9,347 bases of DNA, taken from JAMCUI01 sp964520615 (GTDB lineage: Bacteria > Patescibacteriota > Microgenomatia > 2-02-FULL-39-11). This document shows, piece after piece, positions 1 to 5,651 of the stretch (position 1 is the stretch's first letter; each line of letters starts with the position of its first letter). Where the stretch lies: positions 1 through 9,347 of the forward strand of contig CAZFNL010000005.1 in NCBI GenBank assembly GCA_964520615.1, given 5' to 3'. The notes beneath the pieces are model-generated. The model was not told where the DNA came from. It was given only the letters and a program-made list of their open reading frames with translations, and did not search any database. A program made the translations under genes and the position numbers.

Positions 1-1527
1 TACAAGCTGGCTTTATACTCCTATTTCCTTTTGCCGTTTATGGCTGTATTGGGATTATCTGACTGGGCTGTCAGGTTGCCATCAATAATTTTTGGTTTCC
101 TGACAATTGTCCTGGTTTATTTTTTCATCAAAGAATATTTAGGAGACAAAAAGATAGCAGCCCTTTCAGCTTTTCTTCTTCTTATTTCTCCCTGGCATAT
201 CATCTTTTCCCGGACAGCAAATGAGGTGGCGATGCAAATGTTTCTTATCATTCTCTTTTTTTATTTATGGGTAAGGCATCTAAATACTGGAAGGAATATT
301 TTTCAGGTAGCATCGAAAGTTACGCTAATACTTGCTACCATATCCTATTATTCGTCTTTTGTTTTTATACCGCTTATCACTCTTTCCTTTATTTTTATAT
401 ACAAGAAGAAATCACCGGGAAATCTGATTAGTCCTTTTGTTGTGACAATAGTTCTGCTTCTTTTACTTTTCTTTACACAACCTTTACAACGCGTCAGCCA
501 AACCAGTCTTTTTGAGCACGGACAAATTCAGGCATTTATCACGGAGGCGCTTCAGGAAGAAGGCCACGCCGGAAATTTATTTGTAGCCAGGTTATTCCAC
601 AATAAAATATATATGAGTTTCCTTTTGGTAGCCAAAAACTATTTTGGCCATTTTACCCCCGATTTTCTTTTCCTGCAGGGTGATACCAACTATGGTAGGT
701 ACTCCATCCCTTTTTCCGGGCCTCTTTACCTTTGGGAATTACCGTTTATCCTTACCGGATTATATTTGGTTTTTGATAAGGTAATCCATAAAAAAGATAC
801 GAAGTATTTGCTTTTTCCTGTTTGGATTTTACTAGCCATGATTCCCGACGCACTATCTTTTATGGGAACAAATACCCAAAGGACAGTAATTGCCGTACCC
901 ATGTTTGAAGTTCTAACTGCCATGGGACTTTGGCAGTGGTACGTTTTCTTGAGAACTAAAAATACCATCTTGAGAGGCGGTATATATTTGCTTTTTATAT
1001 CATATGCTCTATATCAATACCTTTCTTTTATGCATAATTACTTTGTTCATCAAAGCGTGCATCAGCCGTGGTATAGGGAAAGCTATGGGAAAGAGACAGT
1101 TCAAACAATAAGCAAGATGTCCGGAAAGTATAAAAAAACCATCATCACCGGTACTTCGCCAATGCTTTTTCTATTTTAAGGCAGTATAGATCCGCAGGAA
1201 GCAAAAAAAATTCTCAGCAATAGGACGGTTGACGGTATGGGTTTCAACCATTTGGCTAAATTCGAAAATTATATGTTTATGCCAATAGATTGTCCCATGC
1301 AAGGAAAGACAGGAGTGCTTTATGTATGTCAAGGAAACAAAGTCGCCTATAATACAAATATTATCAAAGTGATAAGATACGCTGATAACCAACCCGCCAG
1401 AATTTTCCTGACTTTTGCCGGTCCGACAGAAAAAATTTCTCATCAATTGTCTGATAGAATTGGTTATTTCGAGGAAACAATCAAAGATCCCAGAATTATT
1501 TCTTCATTAGAGGACAGATATTGGTAG
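1..1527 (+). pseudogene. PMT_2/GT39-type membrane glycosyltransferase, 5'-partial, interrupted by an in-frame TAA
   Basis: Family role: integral membrane glycosyltransferases of the PMT/ArnT type move a sugar from a polyprenyl-phosphate donor to a lipid, glycan or protein outside the membrane. The reading frame is open from base 1, so the N-terminus, including the first-loop acidic catalytic residues, lies upstream of the window. Visible hallmarks are 'WAVRLPS' followed by a hydrophobic helix, 'ISPWHIIFSR', and a chain of membrane segments. A TAA at 1177-1179 (codon 393 of the visible frame) stops the frame after 'MLFLF'. The same frame then reads 'GSIDPQEAKKILSNRT' and continues without a stop to TAG at 1525-1527. 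It includes 'GKTGVLYVCQGNKV' and 'IIKVIRYADNQPA', which as I recall form the normal C-terminal tail of this family. The expected residue at the stop is probably Tyr ('LFYG'), so one base change from TAT or TAC explains it. No separate start or Shine-Dalgarno site supports an independent downstream gene. Either the tail is lost in vivo or the base is a sequencing error. Confidence 0.8.
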
Positions 1528-1550
1528 AGTAATTTTAAGAATCAATATCA

Positions 1551-2036
1551 TCATTTCTTTATATATAAAAAGACATTTTCCTTTTCCGCGGCTACCGGCC
1601 AGGTAGGGAGATCAAAATAATTGCAGAGTATCCGGCAACCTGGTTTTGCCTCTTTTTGCAATTTATCCTCAAGCCTACCCATAATTCTTCGTAGTCCCCA
1701 AATAGTTATAATATCGTATTCCCCAAAATCTTCCTGCCAGAAGTCTCCCTTTATTATCCTTGCTTTTTTCTCCAACCTCTTTTTCCTTACGTTATGAGTG
1801 GCAATATCAAAGAGTATGTTGTCAATTTCGACTCCACTGGCAGACGCGCCTTTTTGGGCAAAAGCGATGACTATCCTGCCGTCACCGGCGCCAAGGTCCA
1901 GGCTTTTTTCTCCTGGCTTTATACCGGATAATTCTATCATTGTTTTTATTCTTTCTTTTCTGCTTGGAACAAATGGCAGATCGCTTTTATCGTGTTTTTT
2001 ATAATATTGGCGTAGTTTGAAGTAAGAATAAAGCAC
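1551..2036 (-). CDS. class I SAM-dependent methyltransferase, FAM173/ATPSCKMT-like
   Basis: A 161-residue Rossmann-fold methyltransferase. Motif I is 'LDLGAGDGR' (residues 46-54), the acidic residue after strand 2 is E70 in 'GVEID', and 'KGDFW' (96-100) gives the next acidic position. The N-terminus carries 'LPFVPSRKERI' (20-30), and the strand-4 region reads 'GEYDIITIWGL'. The pattern VP-x-x, motif I, 'GDFW', 'YDIITIWG...LEDKL...PG' resembles the FAM173/ATP-synthase-c-subunit lysine methyltransferase family and its prokaryotic relatives. That assignment is from memory of the family; the substrate is unknown and might be a protein lysine. The GTG start at 2036 is the earliest possible because an in-frame TAA sits 6 bases upstream. 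No Shine-Dalgarno site precedes it, but a TATACT box ends 8 bases before it. It is transcribed convergently with the broken glycosyltransferase, with 23 bases between them. An ATG at residue 33 is a less likely start because it would discard the conserved VPS segment. Confidence 0.8.
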   Translation of the reverse strand: MLYSYFKLRQYYKKHDKSDLPFVPSRKERIKTMIELSGIKPGEKSLDLGAGDGRIVIAFAQKGASASGVEIDNILFDIATHNVRKKRLEKKARIIKGDFWQEDFGEYDIITIWGLRRIMGRLEDKLQKEAKPGCRILCNYFDLPTWPVAAEKENVFLYIKK

Positions 2037-2044
2037 TTTAACTT

Positions 2045-2050
2045 AGTATA
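2045..2050 (-). promoter_or_regulatory. -10 box of the methyltransferase gene, probably leaderless
   Basis: On the minus strand TATACT (5/6 to TATAAT) ends 8 bases before the GTG start at 2036, so transcription would begin at or within a base or two of the start codon. No convincing -35 hexamer lies 16-18 bases upstream. The lack of any Shine-Dalgarno site agrees with a leaderless message. Confidence 0.45.
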
Positions 2051-2265
2051 CAAAAACAAATGACAGTTGAAATGAGGGAAATTCCGGTAATTCCCATTTT
2101 CCAATCAGTATATCCTCAGATGATTATGGTAAAAAAAGAAGATATATATTTTAAGATACATTAAGAATAAGCGATATGAGTCCGTTATTTTTCATTGTTT
2201 TGAGCTATATAGTCCTGATGGCGGTGGTATAACCGGCGATTGTCGACAAATTTTATTTCAAATCA

Positions 2266-2302
2266 CGACAATACGGGATGATTCTCTTATCCCGTATTGC
2301 CG
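2266..2302 (-). terminator. strong hairpin downstream of the exported-peptide gene
   Basis: An 11-bp perfect stem pairs 2269-2279 (CAATACGGGAT) with 2289-2299 (ATCCCGTATTG) around a 9-base loop. After one A-C mismatch it extends by two more pairs (2266-2267 with 2301-2302). It begins about 20 bases past the stop of the minus-strand gene at 2323, the right place for a terminator. No clean T-run follows on that strand ('TCGTGATTTGAAAT'), so it may stabilise the mRNA 3' end or act as an atypical terminator. Nothing else is supported in the 2037-2322 spacer apart from the -10 box of the methyltransferase gene and a doubtful 18-codon frame at 2176-2232. Confidence 0.5.
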
Positions 2303-2322
2303 ATTGCAGGCCGAAAATTGAA

Positions 2323-2610
2323 TTATTCTGATCCGTTAAACTGATGATCTACATTTGTACCCGTTGGATCCTGATGTCCACCCGGGCCGTCATTTTCCGT
2401 TTCTTTTACTCCTTTTGAATCAGAAGTTTCCTTTCCTGCGACTTCTTTTCCATCAGTTACTTGACTACCGGTTGACTGTTTTACAGTGGTTTGTTCATTT
2501 GTTGCAGGCGTTTGTGCGTGAGCTTTTTGCTGTGTAGCAAGTTCTGCCACTGAACCTCCCATTACTAAAAAGGCTATTACTGCTATTGTTAAGAGTATCT
2601 GCTTTTTCAT
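2323..2610 (-). CDS. small exported low-complexity protein with C-terminal GGHQDP/VDHQF motif
   Basis: A 95-residue protein. Residues 1-3 (MKK) and a hydrophobic core at about 4-19 ('QILLTIAVIAFLVMGG') form a signal peptide, with likely cleavage after 'AHA' (30-32). A less likely site is after 'SVA' (20-22). The mature part, about 63 residues, is hydrophilic, slightly acidic, rich in T, G, E, D, K and Q, and has no cysteine. It ends in 'NDGPGGHQDPTGTNVDHQF' (73-91) plus 'NGSE'. Both histidines of the mature chain lie in this tail, which looks more structured than the rest. I recall similar tails in small secreted bacterial proteins but cannot name a family. The start is the ATG at 2608-2610, set by an ideal Shine-Dalgarno site; an in-frame start 6 codons upstream (2628) overlaps that site and is rejected. 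The gene is divergent from the response-regulator operon, with 135 bases between starts. Function is unknown; it could be a target or accessory factor of the two-component system. Confidence 0.8.
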   Translation of the reverse strand: MKKQILLTIAVIAFLVMGGSVAELATQQKAHAQTPATNEQTTVKQSTGSQVTDGKEVAGKETSDSKGVKETENDGPGGHQDPTGTNVDHQFNGSE

Positions 2611-2614
2611 ATAA

Positions 2615-2625
2615 TCACCTCCTTT
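2615..2625 (-). promoter_or_regulatory. near-perfect Shine-Dalgarno site of the exported-peptide gene
   Basis: The minus strand reads AAAGGAGGTGA, an 11-base match to the complement of the 16S rRNA 3' end. GGAGG lies 7 bases before the ATG at 2610. It fixes this start and stands out because the other genes here have no recognisable site, which suggests a high translation rate. Confidence 0.9.
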
Positions 2626-2634
2626 CATTAGGAA

Positions 2635-2662
2635 AGTATAGAAGAATGCCAGTGGGATTATA
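2635..2662 (-). promoter_or_regulatory. candidate -10 boxes for the exported-peptide gene
   Basis: Two minus-strand boxes precede the gene: TATAAT at 2662-2657 (consensus) and TATACT at 2640-2635. The nearer one would give a leader of about 18 bases containing the whole Shine-Dalgarno site; the farther one, about 40 bases. Neither has a good -35 at standard spacing, so an activator, possibly the divergently encoded response regulator, may be needed. That last step is inference. Confidence 0.4.
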
Positions 2663-2694
2663 GTGAAAATAACAGAGGAATAGGTTGTAGATTT

Positions 2695-2707
2695 TAATCA
2701 CGGATTA
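2695..2707. repeat. short inverted repeat in the divergent control region
   Basis: TAATC-ACG-GATTA has 5-bp arms and a 3-base centre. It lies between the outward-facing -10 boxes and just upstream of where the -35 of the response-regulator promoter would be. A second GGATTA occurs at 2655-2660. This may be an operator, but the arms are short and could arise by chance in AT-rich DNA. Confidence 0.25.
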
Positions 2708-2732
2708 CATGTTATTCCCATCTAATTTCCAG

Positions 2733-2738
2733 TATACT
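2733..2738 (+). promoter_or_regulatory. -10 box of the response-regulator operon, probably leaderless
   Basis: TATACT ends 7 bases before the ATG at 2746, placing the transcription start at the start codon. No Shine-Dalgarno site is present, and the base at -35 distance (about 2710-2715) is not consensus. Confidence 0.55.
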
Positions 2739-2745
2739 GACGTCA

Positions 2746-3423
2746 ATGCACTTACTGATTGTTGAAGATGAAGAAAAAATAGCAAATTTCCTCCGGCGGG
2801 GCTTTTTGGAAGAGAGGTATGCCGTGGATATTGCCAGGGATGGAGAAGAAGCGCTCTATAAGTTTGAGGTTGACGCGGTATACGATTGCATCATTCTTGA
2901 TATTATGATTCCCAGGATAGACGGGATAGCGGTCTGCCGGAAGATCAGGGAAAAAAATACGGGCATACCCATACTGCTTTTGACGGTAAAAAACTCCGTT
3001 GAAGATAAAATAAAAGGCCTTGACGCCGGAGCTGATGATTATGTCACCAAGCCGTTCTCTTTTGATGAATTGCTGGCCAGGATCCGCGCGCTTATCAGAC
3101 GCGGAAAAAAAGCGGACCCCGTCATTTTAAAATTTGACAATCTGAGCCTGGATCCGGCGACCAAAAACGCAAAAAGGGGAGATAAAACTATTGTCCTTAC
3201 CGCAAAGGAATATGCTTTACTGGAATATATTATGCGCAATCCGAATACAGTCATAACCAAAACTCAACTTATCGAGCACGTTTGGGATTATAATTACGAA
3301 GGATTTTCAAATATTGTTGAAACATATATAAAATACCTCAGGAAAAAACTGAAAACGTCCCCTCAGGAAAAAGATCTCATTCACACTATGCGGGGATCAG
3401 GATACATCCTGAAACTTTCTTAA
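2746..3423 (+). CDS. OmpR/PhoB-family response regulator
   Basis: A 225-residue DNA-binding response regulator, normal length for the family. The receiver domain (about 1-115) has the acidic pocket E7/D8/E9, phosphoacceptor D52 ('LDIMIP'), T80 and K102 ('TKPFSFDELLARI'). The winged-helix effector domain (about 127-225) has 'LTAKEYALLEYIM' (151-163) and the recognition region 'SNIVETYIKYLRKKL' (188-202), ending in 'GSGYILKL'. All residues needed for phosphorylation are present. It is the first gene of an operon with the kinase (one base between stop and next start) and DedA, so it is presumably phosphorylated by that kinase. Targets cannot be read directly; the shared intergenic region makes autoregulation and control of the divergent exported peptide the obvious candidates. 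The ATG at 2746 has no Shine-Dalgarno site and appears leaderless. Confidence 0.95.
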   Translation: MHLLIVEDEEKIANFLRRGFLEERYAVDIARDGEEALYKFEVDAVYDCIILDIMIPRIDGIAVCRKIREKNTGIPILLLTVKNSVEDKIKGLDAGADDYVTKPFSFDELLARIRALIRRGKKADPVILKFDNLSLDPATKNAKRGDKTIVLTAKEYALLEYIMRNPNTVITKTQLIEHVWDYNYEGFSNIVETYIKYLRKKLKTSPQEKDLIHTMRGSGYILKLS

Positions 3424-3424
3424 A

Positions 3425-4435
3425 ATGTTCAAAAAAGCCCAGTTTAAGCTGACCGTTTTTTATTCAGTGCTGTTTCTGTTTCTGTTTTGGATATTCAGTA
3501 TCGGGCTGTATTTTTGGATGGAAAACTCTTTCGGGGCAGGATTTATCAGCAAAGTCAAAGAAGTGCAGCAACAGCAGTCTGGACAATACCAGGGTGAGTT
3601 TGATGATAAAAAAACAGTAATCGTCACAATAGCCGGAAACGTGGCGCTAAAGCAACTGCAGAATATTCTTCTCGTGTTAAACGGGACATTCCTCTTTTTA
3701 ATACCCGCCATATCCTGGTTTCTGGCCAAAAGGACGCTCAGACCCATCGAAGTAGTACACACACAGCAGAAACAATTTGTTTCAGACGCTTCACACGAGT
3801 TAAAAACGCCATTATCGATAATGAATGGAGAGATGGAAATAGTATTAAAGAAGAATAGAAAGGTCCAAGACTATAAACAAATAATCATCAGTAACAAAGA
3901 AGAGGTTGGCAGATTAACTAAATTGGTTGAAAGCTTGCTCTTTTTGGCAAAAGATGATCAAAACAGATATGTTAATCATAAGATAAGTGTTGATTTAACC
4001 GATGTATTAAATGTAGTTCGTACCCAGCTACAACAAAGGATTAGAGAAAAAAAGTTAACTGTTCACTTTCGGCCGACAAGCGATAGTATTATTGTTCAGG
4101 CACAGGAAGATATGCTTAAACAGTTATTTTTCAACATCCTTGACAATGCTATAAAATACACTCCTCCTCAGGGAGTTATTCAGATAGTCCTGCGGAAAAA
4201 TAAACAGGAAGCTGTGGTTATTATTCAGGATACAGGAGTTGGTATTCCTTTGACAGAGCAGGAGAGAATATTTGACAGATTTTATCGGGTGGATAGTTCC
4301 CGTTCAGAAATAAAAGGATACGGGTTGGGATTATCTATCGCAAAAACAATTGTTGAAAAACACAAAGGGAAAATTGAGATTGAGTCAACGGAGGGAAAAG
4401 GAACAGCAGTTTCAGTAATGTTACCTTATGTTTAA
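3425..4435 (+). CDS. membrane sensor histidine kinase, without HAMP domain
   Basis: A 336-residue kinase. Two membrane segments at about 10-32 and 80-100 enclose a small extracytoplasmic loop of about 48 residues rich in Gln and charged residues ('VKEVQQQQSGQYQGEF'). The second segment leads almost directly to the HisKA domain with H124 in 'SHELKTPL'; about 20 residues separate them, too few for a HAMP domain. The HATPase domain is complete: N box 'NILDNAIKYTP' (237-247), G1 'DTGVGIP' (269-275), F box 'IFDRFYRVD' (282-290) and G2 'GYGLGLS' (298-304). It should autophosphorylate at H124 and pass phosphate to D52 of the upstream regulator. The small loop suggests sensing at or in the membrane, or through a partner, rather than large-ligand binding. 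The ATG lies one base after the regulator's stop and has no Shine-Dalgarno site, so translation is probably coupled. The last 8 bases overlap the DedA gene. Confidence 0.95.
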   Translation: MFKKAQFKLTVFYSVLFLFLFWIFSIGLYFWMENSFGAGFISKVKEVQQQQSGQYQGEFDDKKTVIVTIAGNVALKQLQNILLVLNGTFLFLIPAISWFLAKRTLRPIEVVHTQQKQFVSDASHELKTPLSIMNGEMEIVLKKNRKVQDYKQIIISNKEEVGRLTKLVESLLFLAKDDQNRYVNHKISVDLTDVLNVVRTQLQQRIREKKLTVHFRPTSDSIIVQAQEDMLKQLFFNILDNAIKYTPPQGVIQIVLRKNKQEAVVIIQDTGVGIPLTEQERIFDRFYRVDSSRSEIKGYGLGLSIAKTIVEKHKGKIEIESTEGKGTAVSVMLPYV

Positions 4436-5084
4436 CCCACTATTTTCGTATCTTGAGAATTCCCGGATTGATCCTTTTGCTGACTGGTTGAGGGCTTTTA
4501 TTATCCATAACGGTATATTTGCTCCTATGCTGCTTTTGATGCTTGAAGAGACGGGAATTCCGATGCCTATTCCAGGAGATGTATATATTGCATATACCGG
4601 TTATCTGGTTTCAAGAGGTGCGCTTTCGTATTTCTCAGCATTTGTATTCTTACTAATATCAGTACTTATTGGTGCGTCAATTCTGTATTATCTTTCATTC
4701 CGGTATGGACAGATAATAGTCTTAAAGTTGGGGAAGTATTTTCATTTTGATGAAAAGAAACTCTTTGTAGTTGAAAAGAAATACAAAAAATACGGAGTTT
4801 GGGTGATTATATTCGGCCGTCATGTCCCGGGACTTAGAGTACCAATTACAATTGTTTCAGGAATGTCCGGAATTTCCTACAAAACATTTATTACCAGCAC
4901 CTTTATCTCTGTTATATTCTGGATTCTATTTTATTTGTCAGTCGGACAACAGCTTGGAATAAAAATATTGAAATTTCTCCACGGACATAACGGTTACTTT
5001 ATACTTCTTCTAATTCCTTTTCTTATTTTTGCCGGATCAATTTTCTATTTACGTTTTCATTCCCCGAAGAAGCCTGACAAGTAG
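4428..5084 (+). CDS. DedA-family (SNARE-associated/VTT) membrane protein
   Basis: A 218-residue polytopic membrane protein of normal DedA length. The re-entrant-loop signature 'LEETGIPMPIPGD' (39-51) supplies E40/E41 and D51, and 'FGRHVPGLRVP' (129-139) supplies R131 and R137. These match in kind and nearly in position the acidic and arginine residues required in E. coli YqjA. Later segments at about 153-172 and 189-207 are hydrophobic, with a basic C-terminus. Members of this family include the undecaprenyl-phosphate translocase UptA and proteins needed for proton-motive-force maintenance and antimicrobial-peptide resistance. Which role applies here is inference. The ATG overlaps the kinase stop by 8 bases, so it belongs to the two-component operon and is likely translationally coupled. 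This link is notable because it suggests that envelope or lipid-carrier state is what the system monitors. Confidence 0.92.
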   Translation: MFNPLFSYLENSRIDPFADWLRAFIIHNGIFAPMLLLMLEETGIPMPIPGDVYIAYTGYLVSRGALSYFSAFVFLLISVLIGASILYYLSFRYGQIIVLKLGKYFHFDEKKLFVVEKKYKKYGVWVIIFGRHVPGLRVPITIVSGMSGISYKTFITSTFISVIFWILFYLSVGQQLGIKILKFLHGHNGYFILLLIPFLIFAGSIFYLRFHSPKKPDK

Positions 5085-5105
5085 TTTTCGACAGCACTAA
5101 TAGGT

Positions 5106-5125
5106 GAAATACTTTTTAGTATTTT
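5106..5125. terminator. possible bidirectional hairpin between convergent genes
   Basis: AAATACT (5107-5113) pairs with AGTATTT (5118-5124) around a TTTT loop; a G-T pair can extend it by one. It lies in the 68-base gap where the DedA operon and the minus-strand PAP2 gene converge, with short T and A runs on either side. The stem is AT-rich and weak, so this call rests mostly on position. Confidence 0.35.
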
Positions 5126-5152
5126 CCATAGAATTAGATTATCCTTTGGGGA

Positions 5153-5635
5153 TTACAATCTTTTCTGAAATTTCTTTTTCGTGAGAGATAACAGAGAATA
5201 TACAATTGTGGTTATTACTGTTGCAATAAGGGTACTGCCGATAATATCAAGTGGATGGTGAACTTTGGCAAGAACACGGGCTGTGCCAACAAGAAGCGCA
5301 ATGGAAAAAAGGACAATACCCAACTTGCGGTTGTAAACAAAAATAACTGAAGCAAGAGCCATAGTCAAAAGTGTATGGTCTGAAGGAAAACCATTGTCAG
5401 TTGCTGAGGGAATAAGCGGTTTTACAAGTGTGACTAAAAATGGTCTGGGATCGTAAATAAAGTGACCGGATATTTTTGCTGCTATTAAGATAAGAGGAAA
5501 TGAAACAGCAGAAAGCCTAATAAGGAGAATACTTTTGTTTTTATTATTTCTCCAGAGATATGTCAGATATGCGATAAAAATAATAATGCTAGCAAGGAAT
5601 AAGTATTTCGCAAACAGAATAATTATAACGTTCAT
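5153..5635 (-). CDS. PAP2-family membrane phosphatase (undecaprenyl-pyrophosphate phosphatase-like)
   Basis: A 160-residue integral membrane phosphatase. Catalytic motifs are C1 'YDPRPF' (R64-P65), C2 'GFPSDHT' with P84-S85-D86-H87, and C3 'ARVLAKVHHPLD' with R120, H126 and D130 at canonical spacing. Hydrophobic segments precede and follow these motifs. Relatives such as BcrC dephosphorylate undecaprenyl pyrophosphate on the outer membrane face, and others act on phosphatidyl or prenyl phosphates; the substrate here is inferred only. Two departures are visible: C3 begins AR instead of SR, and the C1 lysine (K54) is three residues farther from RP than the textbook K-x6-RP. The start chosen is the ATG at 5635, 16 bases after the upstream gene's stop. 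A TTG at 5704 would extend the frame by 23 residues but would overlap the upstream gene by 53 bases. It is the second gene of a minus-strand pair. Confidence 0.88.
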   Translation of the reverse strand: MNVIIILFAKYLFLASIIIFIAYLTYLWRNNKNKSILLIRLSAVSFPLILIAAKISGHFIYDPRPFLVTLVKPLIPSATDNGFPSDHTLLTMALASVIFVYNRKLGIVLFSIALLVGTARVLAKVHHPLDIIGSTLIATVITTIVYSLLSLTKKKFQKRL

Positions 5636-5651
5636 ATAGATGAGAATGAGT

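Noticed and set aside
1237..1527. Independent 96-residue gene starting at the ATG at 1237
   Set aside because: It is in the same frame as the upstream glycosyltransferase, has no ribosome binding site, and its sequence is that family's C-terminal tail; it is treated as the second part of the interrupted gene.
2323..2628. Longer version of the exported peptide starting 6 codons upstream at 2628
   Set aside because: Those codons lie over the Shine-Dalgarno site and would add MKGGDY before a normal MKK signal-peptide start.
3397..3412. Inverted repeat TCAGGAT-AC-ATCCTGA just before the kinase start
   Set aside because: It lies in the codons for the conserved GSGYIL end of the response regulator, which largely dictate the sequence; there is no T-run and the next gene starts 13 bases later, so termination is unlikely.
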